Shown: positions 37,702-46,733, counted from the first letter of the stretch. The stretch: 64,000 nucleotides of DNA from Verrucomicrobiia bacterium (GCA_011525685.1 WYBW01000124.1:94153-158152); one strand, 5' to 3'. Translations and numbers: made by a program. Notes: generated from the letters alone by a model not told the origin.

Positions 37702-40029
37702 ATGAAAACGACAGTCATCATCCTGGGCATCATGAGCTTCACGGGCATTCTTCCGGCAACCGAACTCCACGTCGCGGTCAGTGGCAACGACCGCAACCCC
37801 GGCACTCGGGCCGCTCCGTTGCGAACCATTCAGCGCGCCGCCGAAATGGCGCAACCGGGCGACGTCATCACCGTGCATGAGGGGGTTTATCGCGAGCGCA
37901 TCAATCCGCCACGTGGAGGTGACTCCGACGCGAGGCGCATCGTTTATCAGGCCGCGCCGGGAGAGAAGGTTGAGATCAAAGGTTCGGAAGCCATCAAGAA
38001 CTGGGTGAAGGTTCAGGACGACGTCTGGAAAGTGACGCTGCCGAATTCGTTCTTCGGCGACTTCAATCCGTACGTGGACCTGATCCGTGGGGATTGGTTC
38101 AACCCCAAAGGCCGCGCGCACCACACGGGCGCTGTCTATCTGAATGGCGAGTGGTTGATTGAGGCGGCGAAGCTGGAAGAGGTGCTGATGCCCGCCGGAG
38201 AGACGCCGGCATGGTTGGGGCGAACCGACTCGCAATATCTGCTCAACGTGGCTTGGTTGCGGCCAGTGCCGGGTGACGGGGCGGTTGACACAATCCCGGC
38301 GGCAAGTTTTGTCGCTCAAAACGGAGTCCAGAAAGCCGCCTGCTCCGAAGGCGGAGAGTGTATTGGTTGGATCGAGCACGGCGATTGGGCGCGGTATGAA
38401 CGGGTCAATTTCGGCACGCGCTCGGAGCAGGTGGAACTTCGGGTTGCATCGGCCGCTGACGGCGGGCTGATCGAGTTGCGCCGGGACTCGCCGGAGGGCG
38501 AGTTGTTGGGCGTTGGCCAGGTCCCGAGCACGGGCGACTGGCAATCGTGGACCACCATTCGAGCCAGGCTCAAGCCCGTGAGTGGAATCCAGAACCTTTG
38601 TCTGGTTTTCAAGAGCCGGAAAGCTGAAACCGCGAACTCGTCTGATGGCAGGCCGGGATTGTGGTTTGCGCGGGTGGATGCCGCGGAAACCAGCATCTGG
38701 GCGCAGTTCAAAGGCGTGAATCCCAACGAGCACCTCGTCGAGATCAACGTGCGGCGGACCGTATTCTATCCGGACCAGCCCGGCCGGAATTACATCACCG
38801 TGCGCGGCTTCACGATGCGCCAGGCCGCAACCCCTTGGGCGCCGCCCACGGCGGAGCAAATCGGATTGATCGGCACGCATTGGAGCAAGGGATGGATCAT
38901 CGAGAACAACGTGATCAGCCACTCCGTCTGCTCGGGCATCGCGCTGGGCAAGCACGGCGACGAGTTCGACAACACCTCCGCCGACACCGCCGAGGGTTAC
39001 GTGAAGACCATCGAACGCGCTCATGCTTTCACCATTCCCTGGACCAGGGAAAACATCGGCCACCACGTCGTCCGGAACAATAACATCTCGCATTGTGAGC
39101 AGGCCGGCATCGTCGGGAGTCTCGGCGCCGCCTTCAGCACCGTGACGGGCAACGTGATTCACGACATCCACGTCCGGGGACTGTTCACCGGCGCCGAGAT
39201 GGCGGGCATCAAATTCCACGCTGCCATTGATGCCACGATCCGCAGCAACCACATCTACCGCACCTGCCGCGGCCTGTGGCTGGACTGGATGGCGCAGGGC
39301 ACGCGCGTTTCGCGCAATCTCTTTCACGACAACGCCGCCGAGGACCTGTTCATGGAAGTGAACCACGGGCCCTTCCTGGTGGATAACAACCTGTTCCTTT
39401 CACCGACGAGTTTATTGGACATGTCACAGGGCGGCGCCTACGCCCACAACCTGTTTGCCGGCCGGATCATCAGCCGGCCGGAACTCAGCCGCGAGACGCC
39501 GTTTCATCCGGCGCACTCCACCAAGGTCGCCGGCCTGGTGAGCATCCAGGGAGGCGACAACCGGTTTTACAACAACCTCTTCATCGGTCCCGGGGAGGCA
39601 GGTGTCGGCCAGACAAGTGTAAAAGCCAAGCAGGCTGCCGCTGGACACGGGCTGTGGGTTTACGATGCAAGGGAGTTTCCGTCGCACGCCGGCGGCAACG
39701 TTTATTGCAACGGCGCCCGGCCATACTTCCGCGAGACCAACGCGTGCGTGGTGAAGGCGGAGCTCCCCAGGCCGCAGTTGCTCGAAGCCGGCAACCAGTG
39801 GCAGTTGGAACTCACCTTCGATCCGGCGGTCCAGCGCGCGGAAACCGTGCAGGTGAGCACCGCTTTGCTGGGCAAAGCCAGGATACCCGGGCTGCCGTAC
39901 GTTCAGCCCGATGGTGCTCCGCTGGTGGTGGACCAGGATTACTTTGGCCAGCCCCGGGATGCCGCGAAACCCACGCCGGGGCCGTTTGAGGGCGATGCGA
40001 CTAGCTTGGTCAAACGCAAAGTTTGGTGA
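37702..40029 (+). CDS. Exported right-handed beta-helix protein with inserted CBM6-like domain
   Basis: This 775-residue exported protein (signal MKTTVIILGIMSFTGILPA) has a DUF1565-type start, ELHVAVSGNDRNPGTRAAPL, typical of parallel beta-helix polysaccharide lyases and their relatives. A segment at about residues 195-330 looks like a CBM6 sugar-binding domain (GECIGWIEHGDWARYERVNF and GDWQSWTTIRARL). It separates the start from the main helix, which resumes with YITVRGFTMRQA and coils such as GWIIENNVISHSVCSGIALG. A C-terminal beta-sandwich follows after about 650. The likely role is binding or cleavage of an acidic or plant polysaccharide. No catalytic residues can be named. Confidence 0.85.
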   Translation: MKTTVIILGIMSFTGILPATELHVAVSGNDRNPGTRAAPLRTIQRAAEMAQPGDVITVHEGVYRERINPPRGGDSDARRIVYQAAPGEKVEIKGSEAIKNWVKVQDDVWKVTLPNSFFGDFNPYVDLIRGDWFNPKGRAHHTGAVYLNGEWLIEAAKLEEVLMPAGETPAWLGRTDSQYLLNVAWLRPVPGDGAVDTIPAASFVAQNGVQKAACSEGGECIGWIEHGDWARYERVNFGTRSEQVELRVASAADGGLIELRRDSPEGELLGVGQVPSTGDWQSWTTIRARLKPVSGIQNLCLVFKSRKAETANSSDGRPGLWFARVDAAETSIWAQFKGVNPNEHLVEINVRRTVFYPDQPGRNYITVRGFTMRQAATPWAPPTAEQIGLIGTHWSKGWIIENNVISHSVCSGIALGKHGDEFDNTSADTAEGYVKTIERAHAFTIPWTRENIGHHVVRNNNISHCEQAGIVGSLGAAFSTVTGNVIHDIHVRGLFTGAEMAGIKFHAAIDATIRSNHIYRTCRGLWLDWMAQGTRVSRNLFHDNAAEDLFMEVNHGPFLVDNNLFLSPTSLLDMSQGGAYAHNLFAGRIISRPELSRETPFHPAHSTKVAGLVSIQGGDNRFYNNLFIGPGEAGVGQTSVKAKQAAAGHGLWVYDAREFPSHAGGNVYCNGARPYFRETNACVVKAELPRPQLLEAGNQWQLELTFDPAVQRAETVQVSTALLGKARIPGLPYVQPDGAPLVVDQDYFGQPRDAAKPTPGPFEGDATSLVKRKVW

Positions 40030-40148
40030 ACTCATCGGAGGCTCAACGCAAAGTGGCACTTCAAGGTTGTTGAGGCATTGGCAGTGGGGAGTTGTATCTC
40101 CAAGTCGTCGTTGGTAAACGTTAGGGGCGCATTGCCGAAACGGTTCTT

Positions 40149-41054
40149 ATGAACATTCATCACCTGGAGTTGTTCTATTATGTCGCCAAGCACGGCGGCA
40201 TCAGCGAGGCCGTGCGCAACATGCCTTACGGCATTCAGCAGCCGGCCATCAGCGGGCAAGTGATCCAGTTGGAGGAGTTCCTCGGGGTGACCTTGTTTCA
40301 TCGGCGGCCGTTTTCACTCACGCCGCAAGGAAAGGAACTTTTCGATTTCATCCGTCCCTTCTTCGACAACCTCACGCCGATGGCGGAGAAGTTGCGGGGC
40401 GGCATCTCGCAACACCTGCGGATCGCCGCTTCCGAGATCATGTTGCGCGATCACCTGCCGGGGATGTTGCAGGAGCTGCAAAAGCAATTCCCGAAACTCC
40501 GGGTGACGCTGCGGGAAGGTTATGATCCGGAGGTGATCAAGTGGTTGCAGCAACAGGAAATTGATCTCGCGGTCTGTCTGCTGGGCACGAAGCCGCCGGC
40601 GGGCATCAATGTCATTCCCATGTTCAAGATGCCGTTGGTGTTGCTGGTGCCCAAGCGCAGCAAGCTGACTTCGGCGGCGGAGTTGTGGGAGCGCGACCGC
40701 ATCGAGGAATCGCTCATCACCGTCCCGAGCAACGAACCGATCCGGCGCTCCTTCCAGGAGGGACTGGCAAAACGCAAGGTGGATTGGCTCAGCGGCATCG
40801 AAGTCAGCACAGTCGAAATGGTCCAGACTTACGTCGCCAACGGTTACGGCATCGGTGTCACGGTGCGCGTGCCGAAAATGAAGTATCATCCGCAGGTGCG
40901 CTTGTTGCCATTGGAGGGATTCGAGCCGGTGACGTTTGGCGTGCTGTGGCAGGGCCGGCGGACGGAGTTGCTGGATGCGTTGTTCAAGATTCTGGAAGCC
41001 GCCGCGCGCCGGCAGATGGAGGGGGAGGATTCTGAACTGATTCTGATGAAGTGA
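40149..41054 (+). CDS. LysR family transcriptional regulator
   Basis: This 301-residue regulator has an N-terminal winged helix-turn-helix (MNIHHLELFYYVAKHGGISE, then QQPAISGQVIQLEEFLGVTLF and the FSLTPQGKELF wing). A periplasmic-binding-protein-like effector domain follows (about 90-290, starting LRIAASEIMLRDHLPGML). It differs slightly from classical LysR in the insertion NMPYGIQQPA before the recognition helix. The effector is unknown. It stands upstream of the pilM operon on the same strand with a 371-base gap, so a regulatory link to pili is possible but unproven. Confidence 0.92.
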   Translation: MNIHHLELFYYVAKHGGISEAVRNMPYGIQQPAISGQVIQLEEFLGVTLFHRRPFSLTPQGKELFDFIRPFFDNLTPMAEKLRGGISQHLRIAASEIMLRDHLPGMLQELQKQFPKLRVTLREGYDPEVIKWLQQQEIDLAVCLLGTKPPAGINVIPMFKMPLVLLVPKRSKLTSAAELWERDRIEESLITVPSNEPIRRSFQEGLAKRKVDWLSGIEVSTVEMVQTYVANGYGIGVTVRVPKMKYHPQVRLLPLEGFEPVTFGVLWQGRRTELLDALFKILEAAARRQMEGEDSELILMK

Positions 41055-41425
41055 ACCGCGCGGTGATTCACGGAGGAACGGGTTGGCTCGAGGCTGGTTG
41101 TGGTCAGGCTGGTTGAATCAGGACAGGGTTTTGGCTAGACTATGGGTGTTGGCGTTGTTGGTCAGGAATCGGGGACTGTCGTTTACGAGACAGGGACGCC
41201 CCGGCTTGGGACAGTGGCGGCAATTCAGCGGCAATTTGGGAAGAATTCCTGTGGAGAAAACGCGGCGGGCGGGCGGGAGTGCGCGGACTGGCGCGGCTGT
41301 TGCTGATTATTCGTCAGATTCGTTGCTCAGATGTTCGGGCTGGTGCGCACAGGGCGGAGAGTGATTACTTGCGCAACCGGCAGAAGCCACTTGCAAACAC
41401 TTTGGTAACTGGATAAGACACGCAC
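41055..41425. other. Intergenic region upstream of the pilus operon
   Basis: The interval contains no supported gene; a short open frame from 41083 has no recognisable product. It probably carries the promoter of the pilM-secretin operon. A GGATAAG sequence about 10 bases before the pilM ATG could be a ribosome-binding site. No repeat or hairpin comparable with those elsewhere was noted. Confidence 0.5.
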
Positions 41426-42499
41426 ATGGCCTTGGGATTTTTTGAAAATGGCGCACGCAGGCGACTCGACCAGATCCTGGCCGTTGACCTGGGCAGCCGC
41501 GCCACGAAAGCCGTGCATTTGCAGCGGCGGGGCGACGGCTTCAGCCTCACCCGGTTCGCGTTGTTGGACGCGCCGATTTTTGAGAAGACCATGTCGCCCG
41601 AGATGCTGGCCGAGCATCTGAAGGCGGTGAATCAAGCCGTCCAAGCCAAGACCAAAATGGTCAGTCTCACGGCCAGCGTGAATGACGCATTGGTTCGGCA
41701 CGTGGAAATGCCGCGGATGCCGGTGGAGGACATGCGGCTGATCTTGAAGCACAACTCCCGCGGTTACCTGCAACAGGACCTGACCAACTATGTGTTCGAT
41801 TGCCACGTGATCCCCGCGGGCGGTGACGGCAAGGTCGAGCCGGCGAAGGTCGCCGCCAATCAGGGAAAACAGAAGGTGCTCGTGGCAGGCGCCAAGAAAC
41901 AACTCGTGGAGGATTTTGTGGAGGGCGCCAAACACGCGGGCCTGGTGGCCGACCAGATCGTTCCCGGGCTGATCGGCCCGGTCAACGCGTTCGAAAAGGC
42001 CATGCCGGAGGTTTTTGCGAAGGAAGTGGTCGCCCTCGTGGACATCGGCTTCAAATGCACGTCCATCTGCATTCTCCAGGAAGGGGAATTGATCTTGAGC
42101 CGGGTGGTGGGCATGGGCGGCGACCGTTTGACCACCGCCATCAGTGAAACCATGAACATCAGCTACGCGGAGGCCGAGGGTATCAAGGTGGGCATGCCCG
42201 GAGAGGTGCAGAGCGCGCTGGAATCGGTGCTCATGCCGTTGGGACGCGAGTTGCGCGCTTCGATTGATTTCTTCGAGCATCAACAGGACCGGCCGGTCGC
42301 GGCGGCCTACCTTACGGGCGGTTCGGCGCGATCCGAGTTGATCCTGCAATGCCTCCAGCACGAATTGATGATCGAGTGCAAGACGTGGAATCCGGTGTCG
42401 TTTCTGCACAACGGCCTGCCGTCCGCCCAGGCGGCCGAACTGGAACACGTCTCGGCCCAACTCGCGGTGGCCGTGGGCGCGGGGCTGGCCGCGTTGTGA
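41426..42499 (+). CDS. pilM: Type IV pilus inner-membrane platform protein PilM
   Basis: This 357-residue actin-like ATPase-fold protein is the cytoplasmic part of the type IV pilus/type II secretion alignment complex. Features are ILAVDLGSRATKAVHLQRRG (phosphate-1 loop), KMVSLTASVNDALVRHVEMP, VVALVDIGFKCTSICILQEG (phosphate-2-like) and AAYLTGGSARSELI. It heads an operon with PilN-, PilO- and PilP-like genes and a secretin. The layout resembles Akkermansia Amuc_1101 to Amuc_1098. No pilin or motor ATPase gene lies in this window, so those parts must be elsewhere. Confidence 0.9.
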   Translation: MALGFFENGARRRLDQILAVDLGSRATKAVHLQRRGDGFSLTRFALLDAPIFEKTMSPEMLAEHLKAVNQAVQAKTKMVSLTASVNDALVRHVEMPRMPVEDMRLILKHNSRGYLQQDLTNYVFDCHVIPAGGDGKVEPAKVAANQGKQKVLVAGAKKQLVEDFVEGAKHAGLVADQIVPGLIGPVNAFEKAMPEVFAKEVVALVDIGFKCTSICILQEGELILSRVVGMGGDRLTTAISETMNISYAEAEGIKVGMPGEVQSALESVLMPLGRELRASIDFFEHQQDRPVAAAYLTGGSARSELILQCLQHELMIECKTWNPVSFLHNGLPSAQAAELEHVSAQLAVAVGAGLAAL

Positions 42500-42515
42500 C
42501 AACCGGTTTTGAACT

Positions 42516-43190
42516 ATGCCGATTCGCTTAAATCTGCTGGCTGAAGCACAGGCTGCCGAGGAAGCGCGCCGCCGTGATCCGGTCAAGCGCGCCATCTGGA
42601 TCGGCGCGCTGCTCGTCTCCTTGATGCTGGGTTGGGCCAGTTCTTTGCACGTCAAGGGCATGTTGGTGAAGAGCGAGGTCTCACGGCTGGAGAGCGACAT
42701 GGCCGCGCTCACGAACGATTACCGGCACGTGCTCGAGAATCAGCGGAAGTTGTCGGACGTCAATCACCGGCTGGTGTCCCTGAACCGTCTGACGACCAAC
42801 CGGTTTCTCAACGGCACGCTGCTCAACGCGTTGCAGCACACCACTCATGAGGATGTGCAGTTGGTTCATCTGCGCGTCATGCAGGAATACGCCATCGTCG
42901 AGGAAATCAAACCCCGCACCAATGCCAATCGCGTCACTCCGGGCAAACCCGGTTCCTCCACCGAAAGAATCACCCTGATCCTGGACGCGAATGATACCTC
43001 CGTCAACGCCGGGAGCATGGTTCTCAAGTTCAAGGATCTGCTAGCGGAGAATCAGTATTTCCAGTCCATGTTGGGCCGGACCAACGAAGTCGTTCTCAAG
43101 AATCAGAGCGCGCCGAATTTCAACGCGGAAGCCGGCCGGCCCTCGGTGCTGTTTACGCTCGAATGTCGTTATCCTCCCGTGACCCGATGA
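42516..43190 (+). CDS. pilN: PilN-like pilus alignment protein
   Basis: This 224-residue bitopic membrane protein starts with MPIRLNLLAEAQAAEEARRR, containing the (I/L)NLL motif by which PilN binds PilM. One membrane helix (about 28-45, AIWIGALLVSLMLGWASSL) is followed by a coiled-coil segment (about 52-85) and a periplasmic ferredoxin-like domain. It lies 16 bases after pilM and overlaps the next gene by four bases (ATGA). It corresponds by position to Akkermansia Amuc_1100, the protein reported to activate TLR2, though sequence similarity was not tested. Confidence 0.82.
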   Translation: MPIRLNLLAEAQAAEEARRRDPVKRAIWIGALLVSLMLGWASSLHVKGMLVKSEVSRLESDMAALTNDYRHVLENQRKLSDVNHRLVSLNRLTTNRFLNGTLLNALQHTTHEDVQLVHLRVMQEYAIVEEIKPRTNANRVTPGKPGSSTERITLILDANDTSVNAGSMVLKFKDLLAENQYFQSMLGRTNEVVLKNQSAPNFNAEAGRPSVLFTLECRYPPVTR

Positions 43191-43780
43191 AATTCAACAA
43201 ACTGCCCAAGGAAAAACGCAACCACCTGGTCCTGGTGGGCGTGGTAACGCTCGCCGTGCTGGGCGGGTTGGGCTTTGGCCTGATCCGGCAACAGTTCGCC
43301 GCGCTGGCCAAGCTGGCGGATACGAAATCGGCCGCCGAGTTGCAATTGAAGAAGATGCAGGATGGCATCAAGCACGCAGGGCGGCTGGAAGCCGATCTGA
43401 ACGAAGCCCGGGAGAAACTGGCAGCGCAGGAAACCGGCATGGCTGCCGGCTCAGACCTTTACGCTTGGGCGATTCGGACCATCGGTGATTTCAAAGCCCG
43501 CTACAAGGAGATAGACATTCCCAAGATCAATCCCAGCGGCTCTCCCGTGAACGTCAACCTGTTGCCCAAGTTTCCGTATCAGCAGGCCACCTTCACCGTA
43601 ACCGGCACGGCCTTCTACCATGATCTCGGCCGGTTTCTGGCCGACTTTGAAAACGAGCATCGGCTCATCCGGCTTGTCAATCTGGACGTGGATGTGAGCG
43701 GCGGTGGCACGGGCAAGGACCGGGAAAAGCTGGCGTTCAAGGTGGATATTGTCGCTTTGGTGAGACCAAATCCGTCGTGA
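43187..43780 (+). CDS. pilO: PilO-like pilus alignment protein
   Basis: This 197-residue bitopic protein has a short cytoplasmic start (MKFNKLPKEKRNHLVLVG), one membrane helix (about 13-32), a coiled coil (about 33-75, LAKLADTKSAAELQLKKMQD) and a periplasmic domain. The ATG at 43187 overlaps the stop of the PilN-like gene. PilO partners PilN in the alignment complex that links PilM to the secretin. The family is divergent, so the call depends on topology and neighbours more than on sequence. Confidence 0.78.
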   Translation: MKFNKLPKEKRNHLVLVGVVTLAVLGGLGFGLIRQQFAALAKLADTKSAAELQLKKMQDGIKHAGRLEADLNEAREKLAAQETGMAAGSDLYAWAIRTIGDFKARYKEIDIPKINPSGSPVNVNLLPKFPYQQATFTVTGTAFYHDLGRFLADFENEHRLIRLVNLDVDVSGGGTGKDREKLAFKVDIVALVRPNPS

Positions 43781-43797
43781 ACCATTCCTCGACCATC

Positions 43798-44328
43798 ATG
43801 AGATTTCGAGTCATTCCAAACAGCAGGCTTCCTTCGTTCGCCATCGCAGTCCTTTTGGGGACATCGCTGATGGCGGTGGCCGCGGGTGGCAAGACCAATA
43901 CCGCCGCCAAGACCAAAACGAGCAAGAGCGACCCCGCGGTGTCGGAGGCCGCCGAAGAAAAGGAACAAGCCGCAGTGACGGCTGCCATTCCTCCATCCGT
44001 CTTCGTCATACCGTCCACCGAGAAGGAAGGAAAGGATCCGTTCTTTCCGAGATCCAAACGCCTCTTTGCGACACCCGTGGCCCCGGTGGCAACCAACCAA
44101 GTGGTGACACTTGGCGACTTGACCGTCACCGGCATTACAAGCGGTGAAAAGCCTGTCCTCACCATCAATGGTGTGAACTTTGGGGTGGGGGACACGGCTG
44201 AAATCATCAGCGGTGGTCGCCGCATCAGCATCCAGTGCCTGGAGATAGACCCGGCCAACGGCCAGGCGAAGATTCAACACAGCGGTGGTGAAGAGCGCGT
44301 GCTGAATTTTCAAAAGCTGGTGAAGTAG
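43798..44328 (+). CDS. PilP/GspC-like periplasmic protein of the pilus operon
   Basis: This 176-residue exported protein starts at ATG 43798 (MRFRVIPNSRLPSFAIAVLL). A GTG at 43777, overlapping the preceding stop, would add seven residues. A low-complexity Lys/Thr/Ala segment (about 30-60) is followed by EKEGKDPFFPRSKRLF, with a DPF motif as in PilP and GspC linker regions. A small beta-domain with GDLTVTGITSGEKPVLTING follows. By position it would link the alignment proteins to the secretin. It corresponds to the unnamed gene in the Akkermansia locus (Amuc_1099). Moderate confidence in function. Confidence 0.72.
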   Translation: MRFRVIPNSRLPSFAIAVLLGTSLMAVAAGGKTNTAAKTKTSKSDPAVSEAAEEKEQAAVTAAIPPSVFVIPSTEKEGKDPFFPRSKRLFATPVAPVATNQVVTLGDLTVTGITSGEKPVLTINGVNFGVGDTAEIISGGRRISIQCLEIDPANGQAKIQHSGGEERVLNFQKLVK

Positions 44329-44548
44329 GCATCGCTTCCGAACGGGACACGCGCGCCCAACTCGCGCCGCGCGCTTGTCTTAATGCTGGACAAGCAACCT
44401 TGTGGAACGCTGCGCTTCCGCTTCCCCAAGCCGACTCCGGGCAGAAAGTCGCCGCATGGCACCGTGACTGCTAAAATTTGCCCGTGTTGAGCGAGTGATT
44501 TGACACTGACACGAGACTGCTCAACCTCAGAACAAACAAAAAGGAAAA

Positions 44549-46138
44549 ATGAAAGCGAAACTCGCTACACTGACCATCGTTGGGCTTGCCGCCTGCAGTT
44601 TGGCCCTGGCCCAAACCAACCCCGCCGAAGGCGCGTCCGCCGGCGAGGTCTCGGCACCCTCCGGTGTGCAACCCGGCGCGGTGATTCCCCTCATCCAGTT
44701 CCAGGATGTCCCACTGACCACCGCCATTGAAAACCTGGCGCGGCAGGCGGGGATCAATTACATCCTCGATCCCAGGGTCGGCTACGGCCAGCCCGATGAA
44801 AAAACCGGCGTCATCAAGGTCCAGCCAAACATTTCCATTCGCTGGGAGAATCTGACCGCCGAGCAGGCCCTGAGCGCGCTGCTGATCAACTACGGCCTGC
44901 AGATGGTGGATGACCCGAAGACGAGAATCTCCCGGGTGACCATCAAGGACCCGGCCGCGCTCGAGCCGCTGCAGACCAAGATCATTCAGCTCAAGTACGC
45001 CGCGCCCAGCAATGTCATCTCCTCCGTCCAGACAACGCTGACCGACAAGCGGAGCAAGGTGGTGCCCGATGTCCGCACCAGCCAACTGGTCGTGCTCGCC
45101 ACCGAGAAGGAACTCGGCGCCGTGGACAGTCTCATCGAACGGCTCGACATTCCGCCGAAGCAGGTTCTTATCGAAGCCAAGTTGTTTGAGACCTCGAGCA
45201 ATCCCAAGACCTCCAAGGGCATTGACTGGTCGGCTTCCCTGGGTGACGCGAGCTTGCAGATGGGCCAGGGTCAGGTGGTGACTTTCGGCAACAACGCACT
45301 ACCGGGCACCGAACCTTCGTCAACTCCGATTCTTGACCCGGGTGGCAGTGGTACGGTCATTGGCACTCAGGAAAACCCCGGCACGATCGGTGGTATTTTG
45401 AGCAATCCGAAGTTGCTCTACAGCCCGAACAGCGGGTTCACTCCCGAAACCTTCTTCCTGAATGCCGACGGTTTGAGCGCGGTTGTGCATTTCTTGAATC
45501 AAAGTGCGGACGCGAAAGTTCTCGCCACCCCGCGCGCGGTCACGCTCGACAATGAAACCGCCGATCTTTCCGTAACCCGGGCGTATCCGATCTTCAAGAA
45601 CACCGCCGGCACGCAAGGCTCGCCGGGTGGTTCTGAAGTGACTTACACCAACCTCGGCACAATCCTGAAGGTCACCCCGCGCATCTCGGCCAACAATTAT
45701 GTGAACCTGCGCGTGATCCCGGAAGTTTCGACGCTCGATAGCGTTGCCAGCAAGATTGTGGCTGGCACCCGCAACGAAGCGGACATTTACGCCATTCGCA
45801 AGATCGAAACGCAAGTGATGATCCCCAGCGGCAATACGCTCGTGCTCGGCGGCCTGGTGAGTGACGCCAGCCGGAAGGGCAGCACCAAAGTCCCGATCCT
45901 GGGTGATATTCCGTTCCTGGGCCTGGCCTTTCGTAACGACAAGAAAGAACGCAATCAGGCAAACCTGCTGATCTTCATCACGCCGACGATCGTCCAGGAC
46001 AGTGACTTCCAAGCCAACGAATCCGCGGCCGAGTTCCTCAAGACTCCGTCCGAGGACATCTCGGAAAAGCCGTGGACGGCGTGGGACGACGGCAAGCCGT
46101 GGGATTGGAGCAAGCGCGGCGAAGCTGAATTCAAATAA
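44549..46138 (+). CDS. Type IV pilus/type II secretion secretin
   Basis: This 529-residue outer-membrane secretin has a signal peptide (MKAKLATLTIVGLAACSLALA). Its N-domains begin with IPLIQFQDVPLTTAIENLAR (N0/STN-like) and IIQLKYAAPSNVISSVQTTL (N1-like). The C-terminal secretin core has VLATPRAVTLDNETADLSV, GTILKVTPRISANNYVNLRV and SGNTLVLGGLVSDASRKGST, with the classical VPILGDIPFLGLAF finish. Fewer N-domains are present than in GspD. AAAAAGGAAAA precedes the ATG. It is the last gene of the pil operon and is followed by a strong terminator. Confidence 0.92.
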   Translation: MKAKLATLTIVGLAACSLALAQTNPAEGASAGEVSAPSGVQPGAVIPLIQFQDVPLTTAIENLARQAGINYILDPRVGYGQPDEKTGVIKVQPNISIRWENLTAEQALSALLINYGLQMVDDPKTRISRVTIKDPAALEPLQTKIIQLKYAAPSNVISSVQTTLTDKRSKVVPDVRTSQLVVLATEKELGAVDSLIERLDIPPKQVLIEAKLFETSSNPKTSKGIDWSASLGDASLQMGQGQVVTFGNNALPGTEPSSTPILDPGGSGTVIGTQENPGTIGGILSNPKLLYSPNSGFTPETFFLNADGLSAVVHFLNQSADAKVLATPRAVTLDNETADLSVTRAYPIFKNTAGTQGSPGGSEVTYTNLGTILKVTPRISANNYVNLRVIPEVSTLDSVASKIVAGTRNEADIYAIRKIETQVMIPSGNTLVLGGLVSDASRKGSTKVPILGDIPFLGLAFRNDKKERNQANLLIFITPTIVQDSDFQANESAAEFLKTPSEDISEKPWTAWDDGKPWDWSKRGEAEFK

Positions 46139-46162
46139 GCGAGTTCTCAGTCAGATCACGAG

Positions 46163-46194
46163 CACCGGCCTTGTTTCAAGGCCGGTGTTTTTTT
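46163..46194. terminator. Intrinsic terminator after the secretin gene
   Basis: An 11-bp perfect stem (CACCGGCCTTG at 46163-46173 with CAAGGCCGGTG at 46177-46187) surrounds a TTT loop and is followed by seven T at 46188-46194. It ends the plus-strand pilus operon. The minus-strand DUF971 gene ends 16 bases away; the stem could stop that transcript too, although its T-run on that strand is absent. Confidence 0.93.
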
Positions 46195-46209
46195 CAGCCG
46201 GGTCTTGGT

Positions 46210-46512
46210 TCACTCAGACGCGGACACTTTGATCAAATAATCGAACGGAAAGATCCCACTCGCGTGCCCATCCCCCCAAACCGGTTGGATGGCGTAGCTG
46301 CCGATCACGGTCAATTGCGCAAGCTGAAACGCTTTGGGAGAGAGGGCAACTGCCGGCCCTTGGTGCAATTTGCCCAGAACGTCCACCTCACCCTTGCAGC
46401 CGGCGCACGGGCAGGCGCGGCGCAATCGCTCCAGCGGAATGAAACTCTCCCTGCCATCGTCCCACTTCACCGCCAGCTCGTTGCCAATGTGCTGAATATC
46501 CACCGGTCGCAT
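46210..46512 (-). CDS. DUF971 family protein
   Basis: This 100-residue protein matches DUF971, the small domain also found at the N-terminus of gamma-butyrobetaine hydroxylases. It has VDIQHIGNELAVKWDDGRES, the cysteine motif LRRACPCAGCKGE and the C-terminal YAIQPVWGDGHASGIFPFDYL. The three cysteines suggest metal or Fe-S binding, and stand-alone DUF971 proteins are sometimes linked to Fe-S metabolism. It is convergent with the secretin gene. Its start region faces the promoter of the ferrous-iron operon. Confidence 0.9.
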   Translation of the reverse strand: MRPVDIQHIGNELAVKWDDGRESFIPLERLRRACPCAGCKGEVDVLGKLHQGPAVALSPKAFQLAQLTVIGSYAIQPVWGDGHASGIFPFDYLIKVSASE

Positions 46513-46644
46513 GGTCCAATGCTACCGGACTGCGCGGCGCGCGCCAATCGAGATATGTGTTGACCCTTCCTTGGGATTGGTCTTTGGGCCTTGTCACCCG
46601 CCACTGCTTGCCAGAGGGATGACAAAAGCAATGGAGGATTTCGA

Positions 46645-46672
46645 TTGACAGCCAACACGGCCAATGTATAGT
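46645..46672 (+). promoter_or_regulatory. Sigma-70-type promoter of the ferrous-iron operon
   Basis: TTGACA at 46645-46650 is a perfect -35 box. TATAGT at 46667-46672 is a good -10 box with 16 bases between them. The region is clearly AT-richer than its surroundings. Transcription would start near 46679, about 55 bases before the first operon gene. This is the clearest housekeeping-type promoter seen in the window. Confidence 0.75.
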
Positions 46673-46685
46673 TATGACTAACATT
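46670..46685 (+). promoter_or_regulatory. Candidate DtxR-type operator overlapping the -10 box
   Basis: The sequence AGTTATGACTAACATT contains the inverted half-sites GTTA and TAAC around TGAC. It overlaps the end of the -10 box and the likely start site. The arms recall the GTTA...CTAAC arms of DtxR boxes, but the spacing is one base longer than in that consensus. Because the second gene of the operon is a DtxR-family protein, autoregulation by iron is a reasonable guess. The match is short and unproven. Confidence 0.35.
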
Positions 46686-46733
46686 GATATTGTATTCTAT
46701 ATTGTGACGGAAACGTGGCGTTAGGACATGCGC

